DNA of 64,000 nucleotides from Corynebacterium crudilactis (GTDB lineage Bacteria; Actinomycetota; Actinomycetes; Mycobacteriales; Mycobacteriaceae): NCBI RefSeq assembly GCF_001643015.1, contig NZ_CP015622.1, positions 509,358 through 573,357 on the forward strand, written 5' to 3'. A program made the position numbers and the translations under genes. A model generated the notes under the pieces. That model saw only the letters and a program-made list of their open reading frames with translations. It did no database searches and had not been told where the DNA came from. How positions within the stretch are numbered: the stretch's first letter is position 1; every line of letters starts with the position of its first letter. Below, piece by piece: positions 37,390 to 49,188 of the stretch.

Positions 37390-39519
37390 GTGGCACAAGA
37401 AGTGCTTAAGGATCTAAACAAGGTCCGCAACATCGGCATCATGGCGCACATCGATGCTGGTAAGACCACGACCACCGAACGCATCCTCTTCTACACCGGC
37501 ATTAACCGTAAGGTCGGAGAGACCCACGACGGTGGCGCAACCACCGACTGGATGGAGCAGGAGAAGGAACGCGGCATCACCATTACCTCCGCTGCGGTTA
37601 CCTGTTTCTGGGATAACAACCAGGTCAACATCATTGACACCCCTGGTCACGTTGACTTCACCGTTGAGGTTGAGCGTTCCCTCCGCGTGCTTGACGGCGC
37701 AGTTGCTGTGTTCGACGGCAAGGAAGGCGTTGAGCCACAGTCCGAGCAGGTTTGGCGTCAGGCTACCAAGTACGACGTTCCACGTATCTGCTTCGTGAAC
37801 AAGATGGATAAGCTCGGTGCTGATTTCTACTTCACCGTTGGTACCATCCAGGATCGTCTTGGTGCAAAGCCATTGATCATGCAGCTCCCAATCGGTGCTG
37901 AAGACAACTTCGACGGCGTCGTTGACCTTCTTGAAATGAAGGCTCTGACCTGGCGTGGAGTTACCCCAATTGGTACCGAAGCTACCGTTGAGGAAATCCC
38001 AGCTGATCTCGTTGAGCGTGCTGAAGAGTACCGCGAGAAGCTGCTCGAAACCGTTGCAGAATCTGATGAAGCTCTCATGGAGAAGTACTTCGGCGGCGAA
38101 GAACTGACCATCGCTGAGATCAAGGCAGCTATCCGCAAGATGGTTGTTAACTCTGAGATCTACCCTGTTTACTGTGGTACTGCATACAAGAACAAGGGCG
38201 TTCAGCCTTTGCTCGACGCAGTCATCGACTTCCTGCCATCCCCACTGGATGTTGGCGAGACCCAGGGCACCGACGTTAAGGATCCTGAGAAGGTTCTGAC
38301 CCGTAAGCCTTCTGACACAGAGCCACTGTCTGCACTTGCATTCAAGATTGCAGCACACCCATTCTTCGGTAAGCTCACCTTCGTTCGTCTGTACTCCGGC
38401 AAGGTTGAGCCAGGCGAGCAGGTTCTTAACTCCACCAAGAACAAGAAGGAACGCGTCGGCAAGCTGTTCCAGATGCACGCCAACAAGGAAAACCCTGTTG
38501 AGATTGCACACGCTGGTAACATCTACGCATTCATCGGCCTGAAGGACACCACCACCGGTGACACCCTGTGTGATGCTGCTAACCCAATCATTCTTGAGTC
38601 CATGGACTTCCCGGATCCAGTTATCCAGGTTGCAATTGAGCCAAAGACCAAGTCTGACCAGGAAAAGCTCGGCCTAGCTATCCAGAAGCTTGCTGAAGAA
38701 GACCCAACCTTCACCGTTCACCTGGACGATGAGTCCGGCCAGACCGTCATCGGCGGCATGGGCGAGCTCCACTTGGACGTTCTTGTTGACCGCATGAAGC
38801 GCGAGTACAAGGTTGAGGCAAACATCGGTGACCCACAGGTTGCTTACCGTGAGACCATCCGCAAGGCGGTTGAGTCCCTCAGCTACACCCATAAGAAGCA
38901 GACCGGTGGTTCCGGTCAGTTCGCTAAGGTCATCATCTCCATCGAGCCTTACGCACCTACCGCAGATGAGCTTGAAGAGGGCGAGTCCGCAACCTACAAG
39001 TTCAACAACGCTGTCAGCGGTGGTCGTGTTCCTCGTGAATACATCCCATCTGTCGACGCTGGTATCCAGGATGCAATGCAGTACGGCTTCCTCGCTGGCT
39101 ACCCACTGGTTAACGTCAAGGCAACCCTTGAAGACGGCGCTTACCACGACGTTGACTCCTCTGAAATGGCCTTCAAGCTCGCTGGTTCCCAGGCGTTCAA
39201 GGAAGCTGTTGCAAAGGCAAAGCCAGTTCTTCTGGAGCCAATCATGTCCGTTGAAATCACCACTCCTGAGGAGTACATGGGTGAAGTCATCGGTGACGTA
39301 AACTCCCGTCGTGGACAGATTGCTTCCATGGATGATCGTGCGGGTGCCAAGATCGTCAAGGCTAAGGTTCCACTGTCACAGATGTTCGGTTACGTCGGTG
39401 ACCTGCGTTCCAAGACCCAGGGTCGTGCAAACTACTCCATGGTCTTCGATTCCTACGCAGAGGTCCCAGCCAACGTTGCAGCAGATGTTATTGCTGAGCG
39501 CAACGGCACCGCTTCCTAA
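37390..39519 (+). CDS. fusA: Elongation factor G
   Basis: EF-G drives translocation. The 709 residues contain the GTPase motifs [13 protein letters not shown], the switch II region DTPGHVDF and NKMD, with domain IV around [17 protein letters not shown] 37390 is chosen because the family begins [25 protein letters not shown]. The ribosome binding site is weak (GGGG about 10 nt upstream). Confidence 0.96.
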   Translation: MAQEVLKDLNKVRNIGIMAHIDAGKTTTTERILFYTGINRKVGETHDGGATTDWMEQEKERGITITSAAVTCFWDNNQVNIIDTPGHVDFTVEVERSLRVLDGAVAVFDGKEGVEPQSEQVWRQATKYDVPRICFVNKMDKLGADFYFTVGTIQDRLGAKPLIMQLPIGAEDNFDGVVDLLEMKALTWRGVTPIGTEATVEEIPADLVERAEEYREKLLETVAESDEALMEKYFGGEELTIAEIKAAIRKMVVNSEIYPVYCGTAYKNKGVQPLLDAVIDFLPSPLDVGETQGTDVKDPEKVLTRKPSDTEPLSALAFKIAAHPFFGKLTFVRLYSGKVEPGEQVLNSTKNKKERVGKLFQMHANKENPVEIAHAGNIYAFIGLKDTTTGDTLCDAANPIILESMDFPDPVIQVAIEPKTKSDQEKLGLAIQKLAEEDPTFTVHLDDESGQTVIGGMGELHLDVLVDRMKREYKVEANIGDPQVAYRETIRKAVESLSYTHKKQTGGSGQFAKVIISIEPYAPTADELEEGESATYKFNNAVSGGRVPREYIPSVDAGIQDAMQYGFLAGYPLVNVKATLEDGAYHDVDSSEMAFKLAGSQAFKEAVAKAKPVLLEPIMSVEITTPEEYMGEVIGDVNSRRGQIASMDDRAGAKIVKAKVPLSQMFGYVGDLRSKTQGRANYSMVFDSYAEVPANVAADVIAERNGTAS

Positions 39520-39544
39520 GACCTCTTAGGTCCAAAAGAAGCAA

Positions 39545-39572
39545 GCGTCGAAAAGCATTTGCTTTTCGACGC
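39545..39572 (+). terminator. Hairpin after fusA built from two copies of the 11-mer
   Basis: A perfect 12-bp stem (GCGTCGAAAAGC with GCTTTTCGACGC), ATTT loop. No T run follows on the plus strand, so termination may be inefficient. Each arm contains the recurrent 11-mer reported in the findings. Confidence 0.6.
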
Positions 39573-39840
39573 ACCCCTCACCACCCCGCGCGTTATAGCG
39601 TGTCAGTAGGCGCGTAAGGTGGAGTAGGGTAGCGGCTTGTTAAGTATTTTGAAATCGGCTATAAGGCAAGATTCCGATGTATTTAGCTGGCCGTTACCCT
39701 GCGAATATCCACAGGGTAGCTGGTAGTTTGAAAATCAACGCCGTTGCCCTTAGGATTCAGTAACTGGCACATTTTGTAATGCGCTAGATCTGTGTGTAAA
39801 GCCTTCCGGTGGATCATGACAGTGAAAGCAAACCAATATC
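39573..39840. other. fusA-tuf intergenic region
   Basis: This gap must hold the tuf promoter. AT-rich candidates are seen near GGCTATAAGG (about 39657) and TAATGCGCTAGATC (about 39777). No gene is supported. Confidence 0.4.
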
Positions 39841-39863
39841 GTGGCTGCGAAAGTCGTAGCCAC
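39841..39863 (+). promoter_or_regulatory. Hairpin just before the tuf ribosome binding site
   Basis: A 10-bp stem, GTGGCTGCGA (39841-39850) with TCGTAGCCAC (39854-39863), around a 3-nt loop, 11 nt before AGGAGG (39874-39879). Confidence 0.5.
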
Positions 39864-39886
39864 CACGAAGTCCAGGAGGACATACA

Positions 39887-41077
<1,191 letters not shown>

Positions 41078-41121
41078 TTTGATGCTCTAACTGTTGAAGC
41101 TTTTTAGGCTTTGACAAACTT

Positions 41122-41163
41122 ACAGCGGTCCCAGAGGATAATTCCTCTGGGACCGCTGTTTTT
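41122..41163 (+). terminator. Terminator after tuf
   Basis: A perfect 16-bp stem (41122-41137 with 41144-41159), 6-nt loop and TTTTT. Confidence 0.95.
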
Positions 41164-41206
41164 GTATTTCGAGGGCCATGGCCTCGGGAGAGCATCCTTG
41201 GGGAAC

Positions 41207-41212
41207 TACAAT
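41207..41212 (+). promoter_or_regulatory. -10 box of the leaderless hypothetical gene after tuf
   Basis: TACAAT ends 8 nt before the ATG at 41221. Confidence 0.5.
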
Positions 41213-41220
41213 CAAGAGCC

Positions 41221-41955
41221 ATGAAGGATCCTTCTCGCATTCCCCAGGTTCTCGCCCAGCTACAACGAGTCTGGGAGGCACAGCCAGATCTCACGTTGCC
41301 AACACTTTTCGGCATGCTAGGTAATCGGGGCATCGGTTGGGGGAACACCGATGAAGATCTTGTGGAAGCACTTCTTACTCTCTATCGAGAGAATCCCGGT
41401 GAGGTGCGTGGTTATGCTGCAGCTTGTGCTCCAATGTCTGAAGAGGTAGTCCGGGGTCGTTTTCTCGTTGAAACAGAATCACCAGCTTTTCGAGTGACTG
41501 TAGATCCATATCGCGTCAGCGTGCGAAGAATAAACAGGGAACAGCCGGCACCTCAGCCCGGAGTATGGGAATTTGAAAAGCTTCGACGCTGTCGCTCAGG
41601 CGAACCGCTAGTTATTACGGATACCGAAGGTGTCGAGCACCGGTTTGGAGTAGTCGTGCGTATTACTTTGCTCAATGAAAATCCAACCGCTGAGATCGAG
41701 AGCTTGACTGGAGTGCGTCGCAGAAAGTTGGGGGATAAGACTTATCAGCTTATTTTTGATGATGGAGATACTGCGTTACTCAATCATGGGCTCGAACTTT
41801 ATCAATCCTCGCGGCGAACTGTGGAGCAGCGCAGTGTGAAGTGGGATCAACTGATCAGTGCTACTCCGGGGCAGACATTTAAAGTACAGGAAACTGGCAG
41901 TGGGGCAGTGATGGAACTAGGGATGCTGGAAAAGATTATTCCTCTAGAGGGCTGA
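41221..41955 (+). CDS. Hypothetical protein with YihD-like N-terminus
   Basis: A 244-residue soluble protein of unknown function. The first about 55 residues (RIPQVLAQLQRVWEAQPDLTLPTLFGML...DEDLVEALLTL) recall small DUF1040/YihD-like proteins of the form R-I-x-x-I-L-x-x-x-x-x-x-W-x-x-x-P-D-L-R. The remaining region alternates beta strands and has no recognised domain. It has its own leaderless promoter, stands alone after the tuf terminator, and precedes the long S10 leader region. Confidence 0.65.
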   Translation: MKDPSRIPQVLAQLQRVWEAQPDLTLPTLFGMLGNRGIGWGNTDEDLVEALLTLYRENPGEVRGYAAACAPMSEEVVRGRFLVETESPAFRVTVDPYRVSVRRINREQPAPQPGVWEFEKLRRCRSGEPLVITDTEGVEHRFGVVVRITLLNENPTAEIESLTGVRRRKLGDKTYQLIFDDGDTALLNHGLELYQSSRRTVEQRSVKWDQLISATPGQTFKVQETGSGAVMELGMLEKIIPLEG

Positions 41956-42003
41956 ACCTCGTAGGGGCGGGTGGGTTCTAACAATAGAGTTTCTTTGGCT
42001 AAG

Positions 42004-42019
42004 TGTGAAACATTTCACT
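42004..42019. promoter_or_regulatory. CRP/GlxR-like binding site
   Basis: TGTGA-N6-TCACT matches the GlxR consensus TGTGA-N6-TCACA at nine of ten half-site positions. It lies about 500 bp upstream of rpsJ and just after the hypothetical gene. Confidence 0.45.
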
Positions 42020-42145
42020 TTGAACTTTCTGCGTGAAAGAGGAAAGTTTCTGCAGATAGGGGTTGTACTCCAGGTGGCTTTATGGTTAACTACTTGAGTT
42101 GCCTTAACACGGTGCGAATTAAACGCACCAGTTGGTAAGGCAAAC

Positions 42146-42220
42146 ATGACACCTTCAATTGAGGTCGAGGAACATGCAAGTGTGATTCAACTTCAGGGGG
42201 TATCCACTGTAGCCGGGTAA
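42146..42220 (+). CDS. Possible 24-codon leader peptide in the S10 leader region
   Basis: ATG 42146 with AAGG 5 nt upstream opens a 24-residue frame (MTPSIEVEEHASVIQLQGVS..., stop TAA at 42218-42220). It sits in the 563-bp gap before rpsJ. The only support is the ribosome binding site; it could equally be chance. Confidence 0.25.
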   Translation: MTPSIEVEEHASVIQLQGVSTVAG

Positions 42221-42518
42221 CTGGTGAAGGCGGAACCGGAGAAGGGGCATGGTAAATAAACAGCGGCAGTTACGTTAGGGCCTAGATCACGCATTTTGGT
42301 CCCTTCCGATTTTCCTGATTTATATCGGGTTCATCGTGGCGCGTTTTATTTGCACAGCGCCCGTGATCCAATGTCAGACACATGTGACAGGTCAGGTTAA
42401 ACACTGGCGTTGCGCCCGAGCCCCTAGCCCGGACAACGTTATAGAGTAAAGAATTAAGCGAATTCCCACCGCTTTTCCAATTATGGAAGATGTGGGACTA
42501 GCGAGGAAGAGGATAAGC
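42221..42518. other. S10 operon promoter and leader region
   Basis: No gene is seen. A candidate -10 (TATAGA/TAGAGT) lies near 42440-42447, about 75 nt before rpsJ. A TGTCA/TGACA inverted repeat lies at 42372-42389. The leader of the S10 operon must start here. Confidence 0.45.
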
Positions 42519-42824
42519 GTGGCGGGACAAAAGATCCGCATTAGGCTCAAGGCCTACGACCACGAAGCGATTGATGCGTCTGCACGCAAAATCGTTGAGA
42601 CGGTCACCCGTACGGGTGCCCGAGTCGTTGGACCGGTGCCTTTGCCTACCGAAAAGAACGTATACGCCGTTATTCGTTCTCCACATAAGTACAAGGATTC
42701 TCGCGAGCACTTCGAGATGCGCACTCACAAGCGCCTGATCGACATCCTCGACCCGACGCCGAAGACTGTTGATGCACTTATGCGCATCGACCTTCCGGCC
42801 AGCGTCGACGTGAATATTCAGTGA
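42519..42824 (+). CDS. rpsJ: 30S ribosomal protein S10
   Basis: S10 also acts as NusE in antitermination. The 101 residues include [53 protein letters not shown] and [20 protein letters not shown] 42519 has GAGGATAAGC upstream; an in-frame ATG at 42483 would add 12 residues not found in the family. First gene of the S10 operon. Confidence 0.96.
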   Translation: MAGQKIRIRLKAYDHEAIDASARKIVETVTRTGARVVGPVPLPTEKNVYAVIRSPHKYKDSREHFEMRTHKRLIDILDPTPKTVDALMRIDLPASVDVNIQ

Positions 42825-42856
42825 TCGACGGAATTTTTGGCAGCGGAGAATAAATA

Positions 42857-43513
42857 ATGAGTGAAAACGAGATCAAGGGCATTCTGGGCACAAAGCTCGG
42901 CATGACTCAGATCTTCGACGAGGAAAACCGCGTTATTCCGGTTACCGTCGTTGAAGCGGGTCCATGCGTAGTTTCCCAGATTCGCACCGTTGAGACCGAT
43001 GGCTACAACGCCATCCAAATTGCTTACGGCGAAATCGACCCACGCAAGGTGAACCAGCCTTTGACTGGTCACTACAACAAAGCAGGCGTTACCCCCCGCC
43101 GTCACGTCACCGAGATTCGTATGGACGATATCTCCGGTTACGAGCTCGGCCAGGATGTTACCGTGGAGATCTTCAACGACATTAAGTTCGTTGACGTCAC
43201 CGGTACCTCCAAGGGTAAGGGCTTCGCCGGCGCTATGAAGCGTCACGGCTTTGCTGGCCAGGGTGCTGGCCACGGTAACCAGGCTGCACACCGCCGCGTT
43301 GGTGGCATTGGTGCAGCTGCTACCCCAGGTCGCATCTTCAAGGGCAAGCGTATGGCTGGCCGTATGGGTAATGACCGCGTCACCACCCAGAACCTCAAGG
43401 TTCAGAAGATTGACGCCGATGCCAACATCATCCTTATCAAGGGCGCAATCCCTGGTAACCGTGGTGGCATCGTTACCGTTAAGACCGCAGTGAAGGGCGG
43501 TGCACACGCATGA
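42857..43513 (+). CDS. rplC: 50S ribosomal protein L3
   Basis: The 218 residues start [30 protein letters not shown], the L3 hallmark, with the later [34 protein letters not shown] loop that reaches the peptidyl transferase centre. It overlaps rplD by four bases (ATGA), showing translational coupling. Confidence 0.97.
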   Translation: MSENEIKGILGTKLGMTQIFDEENRVIPVTVVEAGPCVVSQIRTVETDGYNAIQIAYGEIDPRKVNQPLTGHYNKAGVTPRRHVTEIRMDDISGYELGQDVTVEIFNDIKFVDVTGTSKGKGFAGAMKRHGFAGQGAGHGNQAAHRRVGGIGAAATPGRIFKGKRMAGRMGNDRVTTQNLKVQKIDADANIILIKGAIPGNRGGIVTVKTAVKGGAHA

Positions 43514-44166
43514 CGAATCTGAAGCTGGATGTTCAGACCGCTGATGGAAACATCAACGGTTCTGTAGAACTCCCTGCAGAGATTTTTGACCGTGAGGTTT
43601 CCGTCGCACTGCTGCACCAGGTTGTCAACGCACAGCTTGCAGCAGCTCGACAGGGCACCCACTCCACCAAGACCCGTGCTGAAGTAAGTGGCGGTGGCCG
43701 TAAGCCATTCCGCCAGAAGGGAACCGGTCGCGCTCGTCAGGGCTCGATCCGTGCACCTCACTTCACCGGTGGTGGCATTTCCCACGGCCCTAAGCCACGC
43801 GACTACTCTCAGCGCACCCCTAAGAAGATGATCAAGGCTGCACTTTACGGTGCGCTTTCCGATCGTGCACGCACTGCACGCATCCACGTCATCTCCGAAT
43901 TGGTGCCTGGCCAGAAGCCTTCGACCAAGTCTGCAAAGGCTTTCATCGAGCGTCTGACCGAGCGTAAGTCCGTACTGCTCGTACTGAGCCGTGAGGATCT
44001 TAACGCCCAGAGGAGTGCTAACAACCTGCCTGGCGTCCACATTCTGGCCGCTGATCAGCTGAACACCTACGACGTTCTCAAGTCTGACGACGTTGTGTTC
44101 TCCGTTGAGGCTCTCCACACCTTCATCAACCGCGCTTCTGGTGCGGCACAGGAGGAGCAGAACTAA
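43510..44166 (+). CDS. rplD: 50S ribosomal protein L4
   Basis: L4 lines the exit tunnel, and in E. coli it represses this operon. The 218 residues include [53 protein letters not shown], the extended tunnel loop. Overlaps rplW by one base (TAATG). Confidence 0.97.
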   Translation: MTNLKLDVQTADGNINGSVELPAEIFDREVSVALLHQVVNAQLAAARQGTHSTKTRAEVSGGGRKPFRQKGTGRARQGSIRAPHFTGGGISHGPKPRDYSQRTPKKMIKAALYGALSDRARTARIHVISELVPGQKPSTKSAKAFIERLTERKSVLLVLSREDLNAQRSANNLPGVHILAADQLNTYDVLKSDDVVFSVEALHTFINRASGAAQEEQN

Positions 44167-44471
44167 TGGCTACTATCGCCAACCCACGCGACATCATCAT
44201 CGCACCGGTCGTTTCTGAGAAGTCTTACGGCCTCATGGAGCAGAACGTTTACACGTTCTTCGTCTCCACTGACGCTAACAAGACTCAGATTAAGATTGCC
44301 ATCGAAGAGATCTTCGGCGTCAAGGTTGCATCTGTGAACACCCTTAACCGTGCAGGTAAGCGCAAGCGCTCCCGCTCCGGCTTCGGTACTCGCAAAGCCA
44401 CCAAGCGCGCTTATGTGACTCTTCGCGAAGGCAGCGACTCCATCGACATCTTCAACGGCTCCGTCGCTTAA
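44166..44471 (+). CDS. rplW: 50S ribosomal protein L23
   Basis: L23 sits at the tunnel exit and docks trigger factor and SRP. The 101 residues include [53 protein letters not shown]. The 24-nt gap to rplB contains AGAAAAGGA as its ribosome binding site. Confidence 0.97.
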   Translation: MATIANPRDIIIAPVVSEKSYGLMEQNVYTFFVSTDANKTQIKIAIEEIFGVKVASVNTLNRAGKRKRSRSGFGTRKATKRAYVTLREGSDSIDIFNGSVA

Positions 44472-44495
44472 GACGTCGATAGAAAAGGACACATT

Positions 44496-45338
44496 ATGGC
44501 TATTCGTAAGTACAAGCCGACAACCCCGGGTCGCCGTCAGAGCTCCGTTTCCATGTTCTCGGAGATCACCCGCTCGACCCCTGAGAAGTCACTTCTTCGC
44601 CCACTGAGCAAGACCGGCGGACGTAACTCTCACGGCCACATCACCACCCGTCACCGCGGTGGTGGACACAAGCGTCGTTTCCGCGTCATCGACTTCCGTC
44701 GTAATGACAAGGACGGCGTCCTGGCGAAGGTCGCTCACATCGAGTACGACCCGAACCGTACCGCTAACATTGCACTGCTTCACTACTTCGATGGCGAGAA
44801 GCGTTACATCCTCGCACCGAAGGGCCTGACCCAGGGCACCGTTATCGAGTCCGGCGCTGCTGCGGACATCAAGGTTGGCAACAACCTTCCACTTCGCAAC
44901 ATCCCAACTGGTACCACCATCCACAACGTGGAGTTGAAGCCAGGCGCAGGTGCTAAGCTGGCTCGTTCAGCTGGTACTTCCATTCAGCTTCTTGGTAAGG
45001 AAGGCGCTTACGCAGTTCTGCGTATGCCATCCACCGAGATCCGCCGCGTAGACATTCGCTGCCGCGCAACTGTTGGTGAGGTCGGCAACGCCGATCAGAT
45101 CAACATTCGCTGGGGTAAAGCTGGTCGTATGCGTTGGAAGGGCTGGCGCCCATCCGTCCGAGGTGTCGTAATGAACCCGGTCGACCACCCACACGGTGGT
45201 GGTGAAGGTAAGACTTCTGGTGGACGTCACCCTGTCTCCCCATGGGGACAGAAGGAAGGCCGCACCCGCAGCCCTAAGCGCTACAGCGATGACATGATTG
45301 TCCGTCGCCGTCGTGCTAACAAGAACAAGAAGCGCTAA
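44496..45338 (+). CDS. rplB: 50S ribosomal protein L2
   Basis: L2 supports subunit joining and peptidyl transfer. The 280 residues include [24 protein letters not shown] and the conserved [31 protein letters not shown], whose histidine is essential in the family. The C-terminus is strongly basic. Confidence 0.98.
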   Translation: MAIRKYKPTTPGRRQSSVSMFSEITRSTPEKSLLRPLSKTGGRNSHGHITTRHRGGGHKRRFRVIDFRRNDKDGVLAKVAHIEYDPNRTANIALLHYFDGEKRYILAPKGLTQGTVIESGAAADIKVGNNLPLRNIPTGTTIHNVELKPGAGAKLARSAGTSIQLLGKEGAYAVLRMPSTEIRRVDIRCRATVGEVGNADQINIRWGKAGRMRWKGWRPSVRGVVMNPVDHPHGGGEGKTSGGRHPVSPWGQKEGRTRSPKRYSDDMIVRRRRANKNKKR

Positions 45339-45354
45339 GAGGAGGTAACGAAGA

Positions 45355-45633
45355 ATGCCACGCAGCCTTAAAAAGGGCCCTTTCGTCGATGAGCACCTCC
45401 TCAACAAGGTAGACGCTCAGAACGAAAAGGGAACCAAGCAGGTCATCAAGACCTGGTCCCGCCGTTCCACCATTCTCCCCGATTTCATCGGTCACACCTT
45501 TGCCGTCCATGATGGACGCAAGCATGTGCCTGTATTCGTGGATGATGCCATGGTTGGCCACAAGCTGGGCGAATTCGCCCCTACCAAGACCTTCAAGGGT
45601 CATATCAAGGACGACAAGAAGGGACGTCGATAA
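45355..45633 (+). CDS. rpsS: 30S ribosomal protein S19
   Basis: S19 contacts S13 in the subunit head. The 92 residues include [46 protein letters not shown] and [19 protein letters not shown] lies upstream; rplV follows by 3 nt. Confidence 0.97.
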   Translation: MPRSLKKGPFVDEHLLNKVDAQNEKGTKQVIKTWSRRSTILPDFIGHTFAVHDGRKHVPVFVDDAMVGHKLGEFAPTKTFKGHIKDDKKGRR

Positions 45634-45636
45634 GCG

Positions 45637-45999
45637 ATGAGTGACAACATCACCTCCGCACGCGCGACCGCTCGCTTCGTCCGCGTCAGCCCTATGAAGG
45701 CTCGTCGCGTGATTGACCTCGTTCGCGGCAAGACTGTCGTCGAAGCACTGTCTATCCTGAAGTACGCGCCACAGGCAGCAGCTGAGCCTGTAGCAAAGGT
45801 TGTTGCATCTGCAGCAGCTAACGCTGAGAACAACTTCGGCCTGGATCCACGCACCCTGGTTATCTCCGAGGCTTACGTCGACGAAGGTCCAACCATGAAG
45901 CGCTTCCAGCCACGTGCTCAGGGACGTGCTTTCCAGATCCGTAAGCGCAGCAGCCACATCACTGTGGTCGTTGACAGCCAGAAGGAAGGAGCCAACTAG
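45637..45999 (+). CDS. rplV: 50S ribosomal protein L22
   Basis: L22 forms part of the nascent-chain tunnel. The 120 residues include [22 protein letters not shown] and the beta-hairpin [26 protein letters not shown]. Its TAG stop shares its G with the GTG start of rpsC. Confidence 0.97.
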   Translation: MSDNITSARATARFVRVSPMKARRVIDLVRGKTVVEALSILKYAPQAAAEPVAKVVASAAANAENNFGLDPRTLVISEAYVDEGPTMKRFQPRAQGRAFQIRKRSSHITVVVDSQKEGAN

Positions 46000-46745
46000 T
46001 GGGCCAGAAGATCCATCCACACGGCCTCCGATTGGGCATCACTTCCGACTGGAAGTCCCATTGGTACGCCGATAAGTCTTACGCAGCTTACGTTGCTGAA
46101 GACATCAAGATTCGCGAATTCCTGTCCAAGGGCCTCGACCGCGCCGGCATCGCCGACGTTGTCATCGAGCGCACCCGCGACCGCGTTCGCGTTGACATCC
46201 ACACCGCTCGCCCAGGCATCGTCATTGGTCGTCGTGGCGCTGAGGCTGACCGCATTCGTCGTGAGCTCGAGAAGCTTTCCGGCAAGCAGGTTGCCCTCAA
46301 CATCCTCGAGGTCAAGAACGTCGATGCTAACGCTCAGCTGGTGGCTCAGTCCATCGCCGAGCAGCTGACCAACCGCGTGGCATTCCGTCGCGCAATGCGC
46401 AAGGCTATCCAGTCTGCAATGCGTCAGCCACAGGTTAAGGGCATCAAGGTTGTGTGTTCTGGTCGTCTCGGCGGTGCCGAGATGTCCCGTACCGAGCGTT
46501 ACCATGAAGGCCGCGTTCCACTGCACACCCTTCGCGCTGAAATCGATTACGGCACCTACGAGGCTCACACCACTTTCGGACGCATCGGCGTCAAGGTGTG
46601 GATCTACAAGGGTGACGTCGTTGGTGGACGTCGCGAGAGCGAGATCAATGCACCCGCAGAGCGTCGCGGCCGCGGCGACCGCAACGCACGTCCGCGTCGT
46701 GGTGGCCAGCGTCGTCAGCGTGCTGAGCAGAAGCAGGAGGGCTAA
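45999..46745 (+). CDS. rpsC: 30S ribosomal protein S3
   Basis: S3 binds mRNA at the entry channel. The 248 residues include [14 protein letters not shown], the KH motif [27 protein letters not shown] and [18 protein letters not shown]. The C-terminal tail of about 35 residues is rich in Arg/Gly/Glu, as in other actinobacteria. GTG start coupled to rplV. Confidence 0.97.
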   Translation: MGQKIHPHGLRLGITSDWKSHWYADKSYAAYVAEDIKIREFLSKGLDRAGIADVVIERTRDRVRVDIHTARPGIVIGRRGAEADRIRRELEKLSGKQVALNILEVKNVDANAQLVAQSIAEQLTNRVAFRRAMRKAIQSAMRQPQVKGIKVVCSGRLGGAEMSRTERYHEGRVPLHTLRAEIDYGTYEAHTTFGRIGVKVWIYKGDVVGGRRESEINAPAERRGRGDRNARPRRGGQRRQRAEQKQEG

Positions 46746-46747
46746 AC

Positions 46748-47164
46748 ATGCTTATTCCTAAGCGCGTTAAGTACCGTCGCCAGCACCGCCCAACCCGTAG
46801 CGGTATCTCTAAGGGCGGCAACCGCGTCACTTTCGGTGAGTACGGCATCCAGGCTCTCGAGCCTGCCTACATCACCAACCGTCAGATTGAATCTGCACGT
46901 ATCGCAATCAACCGCCACGTCAAGCGTGGTGGCAAGGTTTGGATCAACATCTTCCCAGATCGCCCACTGACCCAGAAGCCACTCGGCGTTCGTATGGGTT
47001 CCGGTAAGGGTCCTGTGGAGAAGTGGGTTGCAAACATCAAGCCGGGCCGTATTCTCTTCGAGATGAGCTACCCGGACGAAGCAACTGCTCTCGAGGCACT
47101 TCGCCGCGCAGGCCAGAAGCTTCCATGCAAGGTCCGTATCGTCAAGAGGGAGGATCAGCTCTAA
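46748..47164 (+). CDS. rplP: 50S ribosomal protein L16
   Basis: L16 lies near the A-site tRNA. The 138 residues include [60 protein letters not shown]. Overlaps rpmC by one base. Confidence 0.97.
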   Translation: MLIPKRVKYRRQHRPTRSGISKGGNRVTFGEYGIQALEPAYITNRQIESARIAINRHVKRGGKVWINIFPDRPLTQKPLGVRMGSGKGPVEKWVANIKPGRILFEMSYPDEATALEALRRAGQKLPCKVRIVKREDQL

Positions 47165-47394
47165 TGGCTATCGGTACCCCAGCACACGAGTTCCGTGAGC
47201 TCAACGAAGAAGAACTGGTCACCCGCCTCAACGAGGCTAAGGAAGAACTCTTCAACCTTCGCTTTCAGCTTGCCACTGGCCAGCTGACCAACAACCGCCG
47301 CCTGCGCACCGTCAAGCGCGACATCGCCCGCATTTACACCGTTATTCGCGAGCGTGAGCTGGGCTTGTCTGTGGTTCCGGGAGCTGAGGCTTAA
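47164..47394 (+). CDS. rpmC: 50S ribosomal protein L29
   Basis: A 76-residue helical protein at the tunnel exit, with [61 protein letters not shown] 47164 overlaps the rplP stop (TAATG). A longer in-frame extension upstream lies inside rplP and is rejected. Confidence 0.96.
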   Translation: MAIGTPAHEFRELNEEELVTRLNEAKEELFNLRFQLATGQLTNNRRLRTVKRDIARIYTVIRERELGLSVVPGAEA

Positions 47395-47396
47395 TT

Positions 47397-47675
47397 ATGA
47401 GTGAGGCAAACGTGAACAACCAGGAAAAGAGCACCCGCAAGGTTCGCACCGGCTACGTGGTTTCTGACAAGATGCAGAAGACCATTGTTGTCGAGGTCGA
47501 AGACCGCAAGCAGCACGCTCTCTACGGCAAGATTCTTCGCTCCGCGAAGAAGGTTAAGGCTCATGATGAGGAGCAGATCGCCGGAATCGGTGACTTGGTT
47601 CGCATCGAAGAGACTCGTCCATTGTCCAAGGACAAGAACTTCCGCCTGATCGAGATCATCGAAAAGGCTAAGTAA
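47397..47675 (+). CDS. rpsQ: 30S ribosomal protein S17
   Basis: The 92 residues include [30 protein letters not shown] and [16 protein letters not shown], the OB-fold signature of S17. It is the last gene of the S10 operon here, followed by a terminator, whereas rplN would normally follow directly. Confidence 0.97.
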   Translation: MSEANVNNQEKSTRKVRTGYVVSDKMQKTIVVEVEDRKQHALYGKILRSAKKVKAHDEEQIAGIGDLVRIEETRPLSKDKNFRLIEIIEKAK

Positions 47676-47729
47676 TCTGGGCGTCATCTCGAATGATGAC
47701 CTCTTGCTATTCGCTTAACGCGAATGCTT

Positions 47730-47764
47730 AACACCCCTGATGGAATTCCATCAGGGGTGTTTTC
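47730..47764 (+). terminator. Terminator of the S10 operon
   Basis: A perfect 32-nt palindrome (47730-47761), AATT at its centre, followed by TTC and a T-rich tract. It may also serve the convergent lipoprotein gene. Confidence 0.93.
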
Positions 47765-47793
47765 TAATTTCTACCTGTGTTCTGGGAACTCAG

Positions 47794-48480
47794 CTATACG
47801 AGGGATAGTCGAAGATGCCCATCGATACCTTTGGGAAGATCTCCACGCCCAGAGAGAACTCCATTATCGATGAAGAACGTAAATGTGTACTTTTCTGTGA
47901 CGCCTTCTGCAGTTGCTCCGCCAGCATGACCATAAATTACTTGAAGCTCTGAATCTGAAATCCGAGTGACAGATTCCACCTCTTTCATTTCAAAAGGTGC
48001 AGGATGAGTGACTAGTTGTCCATTATGAAATAGCACGAGGGCATCGGAGATAGCAGAGCCAGTACCGGCTGGACCTAGCGTGCCACCATTAGAACCATTG
48101 AGTACGACATAACTTAATTCCGCACATGAGTCATACCCGTTTTCTCCCATTTGAAAATGGTAAAACATGTCAGGGATCTGAAGAACGGAGTCTGGTGTGG
48201 CACCTAGTTCACCAACAGGAGTCCGAGATTGTGCAAGGAACTGACCAAAATCAGAGGTGCGTGGATCCACGTTGCATTGCACAGGTGTTGTGGAAGCTGC
48301 TGTGGAGGAAGCAACAGTTTCAGGTTCTGGTGTGGGTGTAGCGGTAACCGTAGAGGTGATTGTCGAAGCAGGTTTACTTGACGTGTCGGTGGAGCGATCC
48401 TCAAGAGCAACGCATCCGCTGAGCAATGCTGTAATGAGTAGAGCCCCGCTTCCTATACTTAATACTCGGAACATGGGCAT
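47794..48480 (-). CDS. LppP/LprE-family lipoprotein
   Basis: 228 residues. The signal sequence ends in a lipobox (ITALLSGC, Cys about 23), so the protein is lipid-anchored outside the cytoplasmic membrane. A Thr/Ser/Pro-rich linker (about 30-70) leads to a domain with CNVDPRTSDFGQ, LQIPDMFYHFQMGENGYDSCAELSYVVLNG and LVLFHNGQLV, typical of mycobacterial LppP/LprE proteins. Function unknown. ATG 48480 is preceded by AGGGGG at 8 nt. It separates the S10 operon from rplN. Confidence 0.8.
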   Translation of the reverse strand: MPMFRVLSIGSGALLITALLSGCVALEDRSTDTSSKPASTITSTVTATPTPEPETVASSTAASTTPVQCNVDPRTSDFGQFLAQSRTPVGELGATPDSVLQIPDMFYHFQMGENGYDSCAELSYVVLNGSNGGTLGPAGTGSAISDALVLFHNGQLVTHPAPFEMKEVESVTRISDSELQVIYGHAGGATAEGVTEKYTFTFFIDNGVLSGRGDLPKGIDGHLRLSLV

Positions 48481-48817
48481 GGCATTTACCCCCTAGATTT
48501 GGTGGCTATCTGTACCACAGAAGATACAGGTGCGGGGAGCTGACAGGTATATCGGAAACTAGACCTATAGTGTTGCTTATTGAAGTGCAACTGGGATTTG
48601 TACTCGGGGGTAGAGATATGGTTAGATATACAGGTTGTCTGTGTAGGTCGGGCTCATGGTGCTTTTCCGAGTCATGTGTCCGAGACCCCTCGACGTAGCT
48701 GCAAAGCCATAGTTCGTTGCCCACTTCTGTGGAGTATGTAGACATCTGTAGGACAAAAGACCACGCGTGTTTGGGACGGAAATCCAGCACGCATTAATCC
48801 AGGTCAGGAGACCAGTA
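48481..48817. other. Intergenic region before rplN
   Basis: About 340 bases holding the lipoprotein promoter on one side and the rplN promoter/leader on the other. Short open frames are not supported. Confidence 0.4.
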
Positions 48818-49186
48818 GTGATTCAGCAAGAATCGCGTCTGAAGATCGCCGACAACACTGGTGCACGTGAAATTCTGTGCATCCGCGTTCTTGGTGGATC
48901 CACCCGACGTTTTGCTGGCATTGGTGACGTTATCGTCGCCACTGTCAAGGAAGCAACCCCAGGCGGCAATGTTAAGTCAGGCGAAATCGTCAAGGCTGTC
49001 ATCGTTCGCACCAAGAAGGAGACCCGTCGTGCTGACGGTTCTTACATCTCCTTCGATGAGAACGCTGCCGTAATTATCAAGAACGACAACGAGCCACGCG
49101 GCACCCGTATCTTCGGACCAGTTGCTCGTGAGCTTCGTGAGAAGAAGTTCATGAAGATCGTTTCTCTCGCACCGGAGGTGATTTAG
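48818..49186 (+). CDS. rplN: 50S ribosomal protein L14
   Basis: The 122 residues begin [28 protein letters not shown] and contain [41 protein letters not shown] 48818 with CAGGAGA upstream gives the exact family length; the in-frame extension to 48767 is rejected. First gene of the remaining spc cluster. Confidence 0.97.
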   Translation: MIQQESRLKIADNTGAREILCIRVLGGSTRRFAGIGDVIVATVKEATPGGNVKSGEIVKAVIVRTKKETRRADGSYISFDENAAVIIKNDNEPRGTRIFGPVARELREKKFMKIVSLAPEVI

Positions 49187-49188
49187 GA

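Noticed and set aside
37411..38514. Long antisense frame over fusA
   Set aside because: Shadow of the strongly biased fusA reading frame.
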